From: Bauldia sp965232525
GTDB taxonomy: Bacteria > Pseudomonadota > Alphaproteobacteria > Rhizobiales > Kaistiaceae
Direction of reading: 5' to 3'
Assembly (NCBI RefSeq): GCF_965232525.1
Contig: NZ_OZ246980.1
Span: forward strand, 4,216,001 to 4,280,000
DNA length: 64,000 nucleotides
Of this stretch, positions 45,561 to 55,091 are shown one piece after another. Position numbers and translations under genes: made by a program. A model generated the notes under the pieces. That model was not told the origin of the DNA. It worked only from the letters and a program-made list of their open reading frames with translations, and did not search any database. Numbering within the stretch: the stretch's first letter is position 1; every line of letters begins with the position of its first letter.

Positions 45561-46571
45561 ATGTCGGACCTTAGTCGGATGGCGCGCTTGCCTCAAATTG
45601 TCGAAGCACAGGACCCCGCGACCATCGATCGCGCGGTTGCGGCGGCGGCCGCGGTCCTCGCACGCGGCGATCTCGTCGGCATGCCGACAGAAACGGTCTA
45701 CGGCCTCGCGGGCGACGCCACCAATCCGGATGCCATCGCGGCGATCTTCGCCACCAAGGCCCGGCCGCGCTTCAATCCGCTGATCGTGCACGTCGCGTCC
45801 GTCGAGGCGGCGATGACGCTTGCCGCCTTCTCGCCCGAAGCGAGCACGCTGGCCGAGGCGTTCTGGCCGGGAGCCCTCACCCTGGTACTGCCGAAACGCA
45901 CACCTTCCCCGATCGCCGATCTCGCCACCGCCGGACTCGACACCCTTGCGATCCGGGTGCCTCACAATCCTGTCGCCCAGGCGCTGCTCGCCGAATTTGG
46001 CAGGCCAATCGCCGCCCCGAGCGCCAACCGGTCTGGCAAAATCAGTCCGACCACCGCCAGTCACGTCGCCGACGACCTCGATGGCGAGGTTGCGCTGATC
46101 CTCGATGCCGGCGATACGCCCGTCGGCATCGAGTCGACCATTGTCGGCCTGAGCGATGGAACGCCACGGCTCTTGCGCAGTGGCGGCATTGCTCGTTCGC
46201 AGATTGAGGATGTACTGGGCCGCCCGCTCGTCGATCCGATCGATTCCGATGCGCCGTCGGCGCCGGGCATGCTGCGATCGCACTATGCGCCGAACGCGCA
46301 CCTAAGGCTTGACGTCGACGCCGTCCGGCCGAGCGAAGCGCTGCTGGCGTTCGGGCAAGCGCTTCCGCCTGGCGCCGAAAGTGCCGTCGCCATGATCAAT
46401 CTCAGCCCCGCCGGCGACGTCCGGGAGGCCGCCACGCGGCTGTTCGCGGCGATGCGCGACTTGGACGCCAAGGCCGACGCGATTGCAGTCGTGCCAATCC
46501 CGGAAACCGGGTTGGGCGAAGCGATCAACGATCGTCTCCGCCGTGCTGCCGCGCCGCGTGAAAGAAGCTAA
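45561..46571 (+). CDS. L-threonylcarbamoyladenylate synthase (Sua5/YciO/YrdC family)
   Basis: A 336-aa Sua5-type enzyme that makes threonylcarbamoyl-AMP for the t6A37 modification of ANN-decoding tRNAs. The YrdC domain has MPTETVYGLAGDA, KARPRFNPLIVHV, SANRSGKISPTTASHV and GIESTIV. The additional C-terminal Sua5 domain follows, starting SAPGMLRSHYAPNA. The start is either 45561 or the ATG six codons later. Its stop overlaps the convergent J-domain gene's stop by 4 nt. Confidence 0.95.
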   Translation: MSDLSRMARLPQIVEAQDPATIDRAVAAAAAVLARGDLVGMPTETVYGLAGDATNPDAIAAIFATKARPRFNPLIVHVASVEAAMTLAAFSPEASTLAEAFWPGALTLVLPKRTPSPIADLATAGLDTLAIRVPHNPVAQALLAEFGRPIAAPSANRSGKISPTTASHVADDLDGEVALILDAGDTPVGIESTIVGLSDGTPRLLRSGGIARSQIEDVLGRPLVDPIDSDAPSAPGMLRSHYAPNAHLRLDVDAVRPSEALLAFGQALPPGAESAVAMINLSPAGDVREAATRLFAAMRDLDAKADAIAVVPIPETGLGEAINDRLRRAAAPRERS

Positions 46572-47533
46572 GCGGCCTTCTCGCCGCCGGCGGTGGCTTC
46601 GTCCCGTTCGCGCCAGCGCTTCATCAGTTCGGTCAGCTCTGGGTCCCCACCGTCGGGCAGGACAATCCTGAGCGACACCAGCAGATCGCCGCGGCCGCCA
46701 CCGGCCTTGGGCAGGCCCTTGCCCTTGAGCCGCAGCGACTTGCCGCCGCTGGAGTTGGCCGGAACGTTGAGCGACACCTCGCCCTCGAGCGTCGGCACCC
46801 GGATCTTGCCGCCGAGCACCGCATCCTCCAGCGGCACACTGACCTCGCGGCGCAGCGTCGCGCCGTCAACGCGGAAGTGGGGGTGCGGCACGAACTCGAC
46901 CGTCACGCGCGCATCGCCGGCTGGTCCGCCGAGCATTCCCGGTTGCCCCTGCCCACGTAGGCGGATCACCTTGCCCGAGACGGTGCCCCTGGGGATCGCT
47001 ACGTCGACCGTCCGCCCGGTGGGCAGATCGACCCGCACCTTGTCGCCGGCGACCAGTTGCTCCAGCGTCACCGCGACGGTCGCGCTGACGTCGGCGCCCT
47101 TGACCGGTTGGGGATTGGCCCGGGCGCCGCCCCCCGCCCTGCCCTGGCCCATGCCGCCGAAAATCTCGTTGAGGATGTCGTCAGAGGCGAACGGGTCGCC
47201 GTCGGCGCCGCCAGTCGACCAGCGGAAGGTCCTCGTCCCGCCAGCGCCGGGCTGCGGCCCTCCGCCGAAACCACCGCCTTGGCCAAAGCCCTCAAAGCCC
47301 TGGAACTTGGGCTTGCCTTCGGCGTCGATCTCACCGCGATCGAACTGACCGCGCTTCTCCTTGTCGCCGACGATCTCGTAGGCGGCGTTGGCCTCGTTGA
47401 AGCGTTCCTTGGCCTTCGGATCGGATTTGTTGGAATCCGGGTGGTACTTCTTGGCAAGCTTGCGGAAGGCCGATTTGATCTCGGACTCGCTCGCAGTCTT
47501 GCTGACGCCCAGGACTTTATAGGGATCGCGCAT
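46568..47533 (-). CDS. J-domain co-chaperone (CbpA/DnaJ-like, no zinc finger)
   Basis: A 321-aa protein with an N-terminal J domain (PYKVLGVSKTASESEIK, HPD in KKYHPDSN), a long Gly/Phe-rich linker (about 75-140) and two DnaJ C-terminal substrate-binding domains. The CxxCxGxG zinc-finger repeats of DnaJ are absent, which puts it in the CbpA/type II class. It stimulates DnaK. The segment VAIPRGTVSGKVIRLRGQG marks the C-terminal domain. Confidence 0.94.
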   Translation of the reverse strand: MRDPYKVLGVSKTASESEIKSAFRKLAKKYHPDSNKSDPKAKERFNEANAAYEIVGDKEKRGQFDRGEIDAEGKPKFQGFEGFGQGGGFGGGPQPGAGGTRTFRWSTGGADGDPFASDDILNEIFGGMGQGRAGGGARANPQPVKGADVSATVAVTLEQLVAGDKVRVDLPTGRTVDVAIPRGTVSGKVIRLRGQGQPGMLGGPAGDARVTVEFVPHPHFRVDGATLRREVSVPLEDAVLGGKIRVPTLEGEVSLNVPANSSGGKSLRLKGKGLPKAGGGRGDLLVSLRIVLPDGGDPELTELMKRWRERDEATAGGEKAA

Positions 47534-47632
47534 GATTCTTGAGACGATATCAGGGGTGGCGACACGGCGAAACGCCGGTTTAGCGCAAATGATATGGGGT
47601 TGTCAGGTCGCCGGTTCTACCGCCCACGATCA

Positions 47633-48571
47633 TCAAGCGGCGGTCAGCCACGCATCGATCAGCAGTCCGGCGAACAAAATCCAGCCGGTATCGCGATTGG
47701 AGCGGAACAACATCAGGCAGCGGTCGGGATCGTCGATATCAAGCGTCACCACCTGCCAGCCGAGGTGAACCGCGGCCGCCGCCAGGCCGACATAAGCAGC
47801 GGTTCCGGTGCCGGCGGCAACAAACGCGGCCGCGAACAGCGCCACCGCCAGACCGTAGAACACGGTGAGATACGGCTTGGTACGCGCGCCGAACAGGCGC
47901 GCTGTCGAGCGCACTCCGACCAGCGTGTCGTCCTCCCGGTCCTGGTGGGCATAGATGGTGTCGTAGCCGATGGTCCAGGCAATACAGCCGACATAGAGGA
48001 GCACCGGCGCCAGGCCGAGATCGCCGAGGAGAGCCGCCCAGCCCATGAACGCCCCCCAGGAAAAGGCGATACCGAGGCCGAGCTGCGGCCAGTCGGTCAC
48101 CCGCTTCAGGAATGGGTAAATCGCCACCGCCAACAGTGAAGCGAAGCCAACGACAATGGCAAAACCGTTGAACTGGAGGAGCACCACCAGGCCAACCAGC
48201 GCCTGCGCCGCCAGGAAAAGTACGGCGTTGCGGACGCTGATTTGGCCGCTCGGGATCGGCCGCGACCGGGTCCGCGCCACCTCGGCGTCGAGGTCGCGGT
48301 CGACGATGTCGTTGTAGATGCACCCCGCTCCGCGCATCGCCACCGCGCCGATGAAGAACAGCACCAAATGCCACGGGTCGGGAAAGGCGCGCCCAGCGAA
48401 ATCCGCTGCCAGTGCCGCCGACCACCAGCACGGCCACAAAAGCAGCCACCAGCCGATCGGCCGGTCGAGCCGGGCCATGCGGGCATAGGGCTTGGCCGCC
48501 GCCGGCAGATACCGGTCGACCCAGTTGCCGCGCACGGCATCGGCGACGGTGGTGGTTTCGGGCTGGGTCAC
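47633..48571 (-). CDS. ubiA: 4-hydroxybenzoate polyprenyltransferase
   Basis: A 312-aa polytopic prenyltransferase of ubiquinone synthesis. The first aspartate motif is NDIVDRDLDAEVARTRSRP and the second is DTIYAHQDREDDTLVGVRS, both intact, with RLDRPIGWWLLLWPCWW in the first helix. It starts with GTG. It is divergent from purD; the 132-nt gap holds both promoters. Confidence 0.97.
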   Translation of the reverse strand: MTQPETTTVADAVRGNWVDRYLPAAAKPYARMARLDRPIGWWLLLWPCWWSAALAADFAGRAFPDPWHLVLFFIGAVAMRGAGCIYNDIVDRDLDAEVARTRSRPIPSGQISVRNAVLFLAAQALVGLVVLLQFNGFAIVVGFASLLAVAIYPFLKRVTDWPQLGLGIAFSWGAFMGWAALLGDLGLAPVLLYVGCIAWTIGYDTIYAHQDREDDTLVGVRSTARLFGARTKPYLTVFYGLAVALFAAAFVAAGTGTAAYVGLAAAAVHLGWQVVTLDIDDPDRCLMLFRSNRDTGWILFAGLLIDAWLTAA

Positions 48572-48703
48572 CGAGTGTCCGGCCTCCGTTTCGGACGCAG
48601 ACTATCGCTGGGGGCGAGTCAGACCAACCGTTTCGTTGACGCACGAATCGTGATCGAAGAGGCCGTACAGTGGTTGGGTAAACGCCGTGATGATCGTCCT
48701 CCC

Positions 48704-49969
48704 ATGAACATCCTCCTGATCGGTTCCGGCGGGCGCGAACATGCGCTGGCCTGGAAGCTGGCCCAGTCGCCCCGTTGCGGCGCCCTCTACGCCGCGCCGG
48801 GCAATCCTGGGATCGCCCAACATGCCGAGCTCGTGCCCCTCGACGTCGACGATCACGACGCGGTGGTGCGCTTCTGCCTGGAGAAGTCCATCGGCCTGGT
48901 GGTGGTCGGACCGGAGGCACCACTGGTCGCCGGCCTCGCCGACGCGCTCGGCGGTTTCGGCATCTCGACATTCGGCCCGACGGCGGCCGGCGCCCGGCTC
49001 GAGGGATCCAAGGGCTTCACCAAGGACCTGTGCGCCGAGGCCGGCATTCCCACCGCCGCCTACCAGCGCTTCACCGACGCGACCGCCGCTAAGGCCTATA
49101 TCCACGCGCGCGGCACACCGATCGTGGTCAAGGCGGACGGTCTGGCCGCCGGCAAGGGAGTCACCGTCGCCGCAACGACGGACGAAGCCAATGCCGCCAT
49201 CGACGCCTGTTTCGCTGGCGACCATGGCGCTGCCGGCGCGGAGGTGGTGGTCGAGGAATGCCTCGTCGGCGAGGAGGCAAGTTTTTTCGCGCTGACCGAC
49301 AGCACGACCATCGTGCCACTCGCCACCGCTCAGGACCACAAGCCGGTCGGCGAGGGCGACACCGGCCCCAACACCGGCGGCATGGGCGCTTATTCCCCGG
49401 CGCCGGTGATGACGCCGGACCTGGTGGAACGCACAATGGCCGAGGTCATCCGGCCGACGGTCGAGACCCTCAAGGCTCGCGGCACGCCATTCTCCGGTGT
49501 GCTCTACGCCGGCCTGATGATCACCGACACCGGCCCGAAGCTGATCGAATACAATGTCCGCTTCGGCGACCCGGAAACCCAGCCGATGATGATGCGCCTC
49601 GACAGCGATCTGGTCGAGCTACTCCACGCCACCGCCACCGGCCGCCTCGGCACGGTGCCTGCGCCGCGGTGGAGCGACCGGGCGGCCTTAAGCGTGGTAA
49701 TGGCGACCCGCGGCTATCCCGGCGCCTATGAAAAGGGCAGCGTCATCCGCGGCATCGACGCGGCTGAAGCCCTCGACGGCGTCAAGGTCTTCCAGGCCGG
49801 CACTGCGCTGAAGAACGGCGAACTCGTCGCCAATGGCGGCCGAGTCCTCAATGTCACCGCCACCGGCGCCACCATCGCGGACGCCCAGGCCCGCGCCTAT
49901 CAAGCCGTCGACCGCATCGACTGGCCTGAGGGCTTCTGCCGCCGCGACATCGGCTGGCGGGCGGTTTGA
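48704..49969 (+). CDS. purD: Phosphoribosylamine--glycine ligase
   Basis: A 421-aa ATP-grasp enzyme forming GAR in purine synthesis, starting MNILLIGSGGREHALAWKL. Other signatures are VVVGPEAPLVAGLAD, VVKADGLAAGKGVTVA, and RFGDPETQPMMMRLDSD. The longer upstream frame overlaps ubiA and is not used. It consumes glycine, the same metabolite sensed by the gcv riboswitch at the start of the window. Confidence 0.98.
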   Translation: MNILLIGSGGREHALAWKLAQSPRCGALYAAPGNPGIAQHAELVPLDVDDHDAVVRFCLEKSIGLVVVGPEAPLVAGLADALGGFGISTFGPTAAGARLEGSKGFTKDLCAEAGIPTAAYQRFTDATAAKAYIHARGTPIVVKADGLAAGKGVTVAATTDEANAAIDACFAGDHGAAGAEVVVEECLVGEEASFFALTDSTTIVPLATAQDHKPVGEGDTGPNTGGMGAYSPAPVMTPDLVERTMAEVIRPTVETLKARGTPFSGVLYAGLMITDTGPKLIEYNVRFGDPETQPMMMRLDSDLVELLHATATGRLGTVPAPRWSDRAALSVVMATRGYPGAYEKGSVIRGIDAAEALDGVKVFQAGTALKNGELVANGGRVLNVTATGATIADAQARAYQAVDRIDWPEGFCRRDIGWRAV

Positions 49970-50054
49970 ACACGCCGCTTCAGTCTCCGCAGCTCGAACC
50001 GGAACCTTCGGTGGCAAGATTGGAGAGTAGGTGGAGTGCAAGAAGGACGGTGCG

Positions 50055-50447
50055 ATGCTTAAGGGTAAGTGCCTGTGCGGTGCGGTGAGGATCGAGGTTG
50101 AAGGAGAGCTGGAACACGCCCCAGAGGCGTGCCACTGCTCCCAATGTCGCAAGCAGTCGGGTCACGTTCTGTCGACCGTGAATGTCCGACGCAGCGCGCT
50201 GACCATCCATGGAGAAGACGCCATCACCTGGTATCGATCGTCGGATCAGGTTCAACGGGCTTTTTGTTCCATATGCGGTTCGACGTTGTTCTGGCATCCG
50301 ACGATTGAGGGATATGCGTTCACGGCCGTGGCGATGGGCTTGTTTGGCTCGCCGACCGGTACGAAACTGGCAAAGCACACCTTTGTCGGTGACAAGGGCG
50401 ACTACTACGACATCAACGACGGGGTCCCCCAGAGTAACGATTACTGA
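50055..50447 (+). CDS. GFA (glutathione-dependent formaldehyde-activating) family protein
   Basis: A 130-aa CENP-V/GFA-domain protein. The zinc-binding cysteines are in GKCLCGAVRIE, CHCSQCRKQSG and FCSICGSTLFW, all intact. Members catalyse S-hydroxymethylglutathione formation or related glutathione adduct chemistry. The ATG at 50055 with an AGAAGGA ribosome-binding site is preferred to a GTG eight codons upstream. Confidence 0.92.
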   Translation: MLKGKCLCGAVRIEVEGELEHAPEACHCSQCRKQSGHVLSTVNVRRSALTIHGEDAITWYRSSDQVQRAFCSICGSTLFWHPTIEGYAFTAVAMGLFGSPTGTKLAKHTFVGDKGDYYDINDGVPQSNDY

Positions 50448-50631
50448 GGCGGCTATTTCAGTTCATCGCCAAAGGCAGCCGGGTGCGTACCAATAGGTGC
50501 GGTGAGAGGTGTTGATCTCCGGCGGAAACGCCGTCCGTTCTCCGATCAGGTTGGAGACAGGCTTTTCGAGGCTCGCACCCTCGCACCTCAAGATGACCAC
50601 GGCCTATGGCCGCTCGATAGAGCGAGTTCTC

Positions 50632-51462
50632 CTACGTCTTCCGCCCGTAGAGCATCATCGCGAGGGGGGCGAAGATCGCGGTAATCACCGCCGGGCCGAT
50701 CAGCGACAGGCCGATCGAGTAGAGCGACACGACGCCGTCCATGATCTCCCGCGACGCGGTTGTCAGGATCGCCACCGGATTGACCGCGACAACCGCCTGC
50801 AGCCAGTCCGGCATCGTCGCCGGATCGACGTAGATGTTGGAGGCGAAGGTCACCGGCATCAACACCAGCCAGCTCAGCGTCATCACCACGGAGGGCGTGC
50901 GCACCACCAGCGCCAGCACGACGAACACCCAGGAGATGCCGAAGCCGAACACGTTGAGGAGCACGATCACTGCCACGACGCCGGCGACACCAGCCTCCGG
51001 CCGGAAGCCCATGATCAGGCCGATGGCGACGACGATCAGCGACGAGAGGGTGTAGCGGATGGTGTCGCCAAGCATTGCCCCGACGATCGGCGCCGGCCGC
51101 CAGATCGGCAGCGAGCGGAACCGATCGTAGACGCCCTTGGAGAGGTCGGTGTTGAGAGTGAAGCCTGTGTAGATCGTGGTGAAGGTCACCGTCTGGACCA
51201 GGATACCCGGCAGCAGGAACTGCAGATAGGCGTCGGTCGAGCCGGCCAGCGCCCCGCCGAACAGATAGGTAAACATCACCGTGAACATGATCGGCGTGAC
51301 GATCACGTCGAACATTTGTTCCGGCTGATGCTTGACCTTGAGCAGCGCCCGCCAGCCGAAGGTCATCGCATTGGCGATCGCGCCCGGCGGGCGTGGCCGG
51401 GCGTCGGTCGAAAGGACCCGACGCAGGTCGACCGCATCGATGGAAGTATCGATCTGGCTCAT
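50632..51462 (-). CDS. ABC-2 type transporter permease (DrrB-like)
   Basis: A 276-aa permease with six hydrophobic segments. The conserved ABC-2 segment is FLLPGILVQTVTFTTIYTGF, and VYDRFRSLPIWRPAPI is typical of daunorubicin-resistance (DrrB) permeases. Its ATG overlaps the stop of the ATPase gene (ATGA), so the two make one exporter. The substrate is unknown; drugs, lipids or glycolipids are possible. Confidence 0.93.
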   Translation of the reverse strand: MSQIDTSIDAVDLRRVLSTDARPRPPGAIANAMTFGWRALLKVKHQPEQMFDVIVTPIMFTVMFTYLFGGALAGSTDAYLQFLLPGILVQTVTFTTIYTGFTLNTDLSKGVYDRFRSLPIWRPAPIVGAMLGDTIRYTLSSLIVVAIGLIMGFRPEAGVAGVVAVIVLLNVFGFGISWVFVVLALVVRTPSVVMTLSWLVLMPVTFASNIYVDPATMPDWLQAVVAVNPVAILTTASREIMDGVVSLYSIGLSLIGPAVITAIFAPLAMMLYGRKT

Positions 51463-52469
51463 TCCGCTGCCTCCCGCATCGGGCTGTCGCCCTTGACCTC
51501 GGTGCCGCCCTTGCCCTTTTCGACGGCGCCGTGACCGGTGAGCGCGAAGAACACTTCGTCGAGGCTCGGCTGGCCGAGCGAGAAATCGGATACCGCGATG
51601 CCGGCCTGTGACAGCGCCGTGAGCGAGCCGGCGGCGCGCTCGGTGTCGGAGAGGCGGACGGTAAAGGCGCGCGGATCGCGATCGGTGTGCGCCTGCTCGC
51701 CGGTGCGTTCCTCGAGCAACCGCATCGCCGCGTCGCGCTGGACCGGATCGGCGACCCGCACATGCATCACCCCGGCGCCGACCGACGTCTTCAGCTCGCT
51801 GCTGGTACCTTCGGCGATCATCGTCCCGCGATCGATCACCGCGATTCGGTCAGCAAGCGTGTCCGCCTCCAGGAGATACTGGGTGGTGAGAAGTACCGTC
51901 GTACCGTTGGAAGTGAGCAGCCGGATGATGTCCCAGACCTGGTTGCGGCTGCGCGGGTCGAGGCCGGTGGTCGGTTCGTCGAGGAACAGAAGCTCCGGCG
52001 TCACCACCACGCTCGCGGCGATATCGAGGCGGCGGCGCATTCCGCCGGAATAGTTCTTCACCTCGCGGCCGGAGGCCTCCGACAGGCTGAACGCGTCGAG
52101 CAACTCGGTGGCCCGGTCCCGGGCGCGGCGGCGCGAAAGGCCGAGCAACCGGGCGAGCAGCACCAGATTCTCGAACCCCGATAGCTCCTCGTCGACCGAG
52201 GCGAACTGGCCGGTCAGGCTGATGCGTTCGCGCACCGCATTGGCGTCGCGGGCGACATCGAGCCCGAGCACCCGGGCCGATCCGCCGTCCGGCTTCAGAA
52301 GCGTCGCCAGAACGCGCACGGTGGTGGTCTTGCCGGCACCGTTCGGGCCGAGCAGCCCGTAGACCGCGCCACGCGGCACGACGAGGTCAATGCCATCGAC
52401 TGCGCGATTGCTGCCGAATGTTTTGACGAGGCCAGCCGTCTCGATGGCCAGGGCCGATTGATCAAGCAT
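51459..52469 (-). CDS. ABC transporter ATPase (DrrA-like)
   Basis: A 336-aa ATPase. Walker A is LLGPNGAGKTTTVRVL, the signature is YSGGMRRRLDIA and Walker B is ELLFLDEPTTGLD. The C-terminal 100 residues form the DrrA-type regulatory domain, ending DEVFFALTGHGAVEKG. It energises the permease encoded directly downstream. Confidence 0.95.
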   Translation of the reverse strand: MLDQSALAIETAGLVKTFGSNRAVDGIDLVVPRGAVYGLLGPNGAGKTTTVRVLATLLKPDGGSARVLGLDVARDANAVRERISLTGQFASVDEELSGFENLVLLARLLGLSRRRARDRATELLDAFSLSEASGREVKNYSGGMRRRLDIAASVVVTPELLFLDEPTTGLDPRSRNQVWDIIRLLTSNGTTVLLTTQYLLEADTLADRIAVIDRGTMIAEGTSSELKTSVGAGVMHVRVADPVQRDAAMRLLEERTGEQAHTDRDPRAFTVRLSDTERAAGSLTALSQAGIAVSDFSLGQPSLDEVFFALTGHGAVEKGKGGTEVKGDSPMREAAE

Positions 52470-52685
52470 GGTTTCAGACTTTCAAAGGTGTCGCCGTCAA
52501 GCACGGCCGACTCGAAATGCGCCGGGAAGCCCTCCCAGTGTAAAGCGAACCGACCATGTGCTAGACGCCGCAGCCTGTAGCGAGTTGCCGCCGCTGACGC
52601 AACCCGCGTGTATCGGCGAATCCTGACAGCCTTGTGGCAGAAACCGACCGGTTTCCGCGGCTGATCGCGACGATGTGATCGCCGC

Positions 52686-53114
52686 TCAGGCTGGCTCGTG
52701 CGCCTTTGGCCAGTAGGTTCCGAACGACCAGACATTGCCCTCTGGATCGCGGCAGATGAACTCGCGGCTGCCATAGTCGCGGTCGGTGAGCCCCTCCTCG
52801 ATCCGGGCGCCGGCGACTTCGGCTCGCGCGAACATGGCGTCGGCATCGTCGACCGCGACATAGGTCGCCTTGCCGCCGGTTTGCCCCGCGCCGCCGACCC
52901 GCGCCCCGTGGGCATCGTCACGCGCGGTCCCAATCATGATCATCGACGATCCATAGGCGAGTTGGGCATGCTGGACGACGCCGTTGTCGTCCTTGTAGTT
53001 GGCATGGACGACGAACCCGAAAGCCTCGACCAGCCAGTCGATCATTCGATCGGCATCGCGATAGCGGAAGGTCGGGTAGATGCGGGGCGGCTCGACCAGG
53101 GTCGGTTTAGGCAT
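52686..53114 (-). CDS. VOC-family (glyoxalase/bleomycin-resistance fold) protein
   Basis: A 142-aa protein of the vicinal-oxygen-chelate superfamily, beginning PTFRYRDADRMIDWLVEAFGF and ending GSREFICRDPEGNVWSFGTY. Metal ligands cannot be assigned safely. The ATG at 53114 has a GGAG ribosome-binding site 7 nt upstream; another ATG four codons earlier lacks good spacing. It sits downstream of the AraC-type regulator on the same strand and may be under its control. Confidence 0.87.
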   Translation of the reverse strand: MPKPTLVEPPRIYPTFRYRDADRMIDWLVEAFGFVVHANYKDDNGVVQHAQLAYGSSMIMIGTARDDAHGARVGGAGQTGGKATYVAVDDADAMFARAEVAGARIEEGLTDRDYGSREFICRDPEGNVWSFGTYWPKAHEPA

Positions 53115-53190
53115 GGTTGGCTCCATTTCCTGTCATCAAAGAGGAAAAAGTGCCACGCCGCCCGCGCGCCCGGATTGAAGAAATGGAACC

Positions 53191-54018
53191 TCAGGCCACC
53201 GCCCGCCAGGCCGCGGGCGTCGCGCCCGCGAAGGTGCCGAACTCCCGCACCAGGTGCGCCTGATCCGCATACCCGCACGCCGCGGCGACATCGGCCCAAC
53301 CGCCGGCGGTGTCGGACCGCGCTACGGCGACCGCGCGATTGAAGCGGGCGATGCGGGCCACCGTCTTCGGGCTGGCGCCAACCTCCTCGCGGAACCGCGC
53401 CGCCAGGTGTTTGCGGCTCCAGCCAACCGACTCGGCTAGCGCGCTGATCGGCATGCGTCCGCCGGTCCCGACGAGCTGCCGGTACCCCCAGGCCACGCCC
53501 GGCGAGGGCGTCGCACCACGGTTCAGCCGATCGGCGACAAAGGCCTCGGTGATAGCGAACCGCTGCCGCCAGGTCCGCGTGTCAGCCAATCGCCGCGCTA
53601 GCCCCGACACGCCGGCGTCGCCGAGGTCGTCGAGATGAACCATGCGATCGCGCAGCAGCCGCATAGGCAGGCCGAAGAAGCGATAGGCGGCGAGCGGTGT
53701 GAAGTCGATCTGCAGGCAGCAGGCCTCGCCGCGCGATCGAATCCGCACCGGTCCGCCATAGAGCCCGGCCGTGAAACTGCTGAAGCGGTCGTCCGCGGTC
53801 GGCTGACGCCCCAACCCGATCTCGAACGGCGCCGCGAAGGAGACGATCAGCGGCACCAGCAGCGACGCAGTCTCGGTCTGGTGGGTGATCGCGCCAGCTG
53901 TCTCACGATAGCCGGCGATCCGCAGTACCGAGCCGGCCAGCGCCGCCGGGATCGTGTGGCTCACCTTCTCGAAGCCCTCGACCGCGCGGTCCTGATCGTC
54001 GATGCAGTCGCCGGCCAT
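53191..54018 (-). CDS. AraC-family transcriptional regulator
   Basis: A 275-aa regulator with an N-terminal ligand-type domain and a C-terminal AraC helix-turn-helix pair (about 185-270): MPISALAESVGWSRKHLAARFREEVG and WADVAAACGYADQAHLVREF. Its ATG follows the GST stop by only 3 nt, so GST, regulator and VOC protein probably form one transcript. The inducer is unknown. Confidence 0.92.
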   Translation of the reverse strand: MAGDCIDDQDRAVEGFEKVSHTIPAALAGSVLRIAGYRETAGAITHQTETASLLVPLIVSFAAPFEIGLGRQPTADDRFSSFTAGLYGGPVRIRSRGEACCLQIDFTPLAAYRFFGLPMRLLRDRMVHLDDLGDAGVSGLARRLADTRTWRQRFAITEAFVADRLNRGATPSPGVAWGYRQLVGTGGRMPISALAESVGWSRKHLAARFREEVGASPKTVARIARFNRAVAVARSDTAGGWADVAAACGYADQAHLVREFGTFAGATPAAWRAVA

Positions 54019-54021
54019 CGC

Positions 54022-54735
54022 CTAGCCGTCCAGCTCGCGATAGTGGCGGAAGATGCCGTCCTCGTTGAACGCCTCGCGGCGGTCGGAGGCGAGATAGGCG
54101 GCGATCCGCGGTCGCTTGGCGACGCGATCGTGCAACGCGACCACCAGCGGATGATCGGCCTCGATCCGAGCCATCGCCTCGGGAAATGCGTAGCGCAGGC
54201 CCGCCACGACCTGGAACAGGGACAGGTCGGCGGTCGAAATCCGGGCGCCGACCAGATGCTTATTGCCCTTGGGGTTGCGGGCCAGGATCGACTCGAACCA
54301 GCCAAGGAAGCGCGGAATCCGCGATTGGCGGAACGCCTGCGACCTGCGCTTCGCCTCCGGCTTCTGGTCTTCGTAATAGAGATCGCCACCAAGCGGATGG
54401 TGAACGTCGTGTGCTTCGACCACCAGATCGGCGATGGTGAGCTGGATCTGATGAGCCCATAACCGCTCTGCCTCCGCCTTCGGCACCAGCCCGTGCCGCT
54501 CGCCGAGATAAGTGACGATGTTGGCGGTCTGGCCGATCAGCCGCTTGCGGTCACGGAGAAACGGCGGCGCGAAGGACGGGGTGGCGATCATCGCGTCGTC
54601 CCAGGCCCGCATCAGCGCCCCGACGCCGTCCTCGCGCGCAACGTCGACATAGTCGGCACCGGCTTCCTCCAGCGCCAGCCGCACAAACTCGCCGCGGCCT
54701 TGCAGACCAGGCCAGTAGTAGAGTTCATACGCCAT
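54022..54735 (-). CDS. Glutathione S-transferase family protein
   Basis: A 237-aa protein with a thioredoxin-like N-terminal domain (YELYYWPGLQGRGEFVRLALEEAGADY) carrying the Tyr/Arg pattern of sigma/alpha-type GSTs, and an all-helical C-terminal domain. The ATG at 54735 has a GGAG ribosome-binding site; a GTG two codons upstream is less likely. It is the first gene of the GST-AraC-VOC run and may act in detoxification. Confidence 0.9.
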   Translation of the reverse strand: MAYELYYWPGLQGRGEFVRLALEEAGADYVDVAREDGVGALMRAWDDAMIATPSFAPPFLRDRKRLIGQTANIVTYLGERHGLVPKAEAERLWAHQIQLTIADLVVEAHDVHHPLGGDLYYEDQKPEAKRRSQAFRQSRIPRFLGWFESILARNPKGNKHLVGARISTADLSLFQVVAGLRYAFPEAMARIEADHPLVVALHDRVAKRPRIAAYLASDRREAFNEDGIFRHYRELDG

Positions 54736-54808
54736 CGTCACCTGCTCCGCCGTTGCCGTGACCTAGGGTCGTCACTACCCTGTGGCGATATCAGAACAGG
54801 AGAGGCCC

Positions 54809-55075
54809 ATGTGCCGCAACATCAAAACACTGTTCAACTTCGACCCGCCGGCGACCGATGACGAGATTCACGCTTCGGCGCTCCAATTCGTCCGAAAACT
54901 CTCCGGCTTTGCCAAGCCGTCGAAGGCGAACCAGGCGGTGTTCGACCAGGCCGTCGAGGATGTCGCTGCGATCGCCCGCCGGCTGGTCGACTCGCTCGAG
55001 ACCAATGCTCCGCCACGCAACCGCGAGATCGAGGCGGCCAAAGCCAAGGCCCGCGCCGCAGCCCGCTACGCCTGA
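54809..55075 (+). CDS. DUF2277-family protein
   Basis: An 88-aa protein that begins MCRNIKTLFNFDPPATDDEI, the signature of DUF2277. It is mostly helical, charged at the C-terminus, and of unknown function. The ATG is preceded by an ACAGGAG ribosome-binding site. Confidence 0.9.
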   Translation: MCRNIKTLFNFDPPATDDEIHASALQFVRKLSGFAKPSKANQAVFDQAVEDVAAIARRLVDSLETNAPPRNREIEAAKAKARAAARYA

Positions 55076-55091
55076 TCTGTGTCCGACCGCG

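Noticed and set aside
50509..51534. 341-codon plus-strand frame rich in Arg, Asp and His
   Set aside because: It is antisense to the ABC-2 permease. The His/Arg/Asp-rich composition is a mirror artefact.
52640..52655. GAAACC-GACC-GGTTTC hairpin between the VOC gene and drrA
   Set aside because: The stem is only 6 bp and lacks a T-run in the minus-strand direction, so a terminator cannot be supported.
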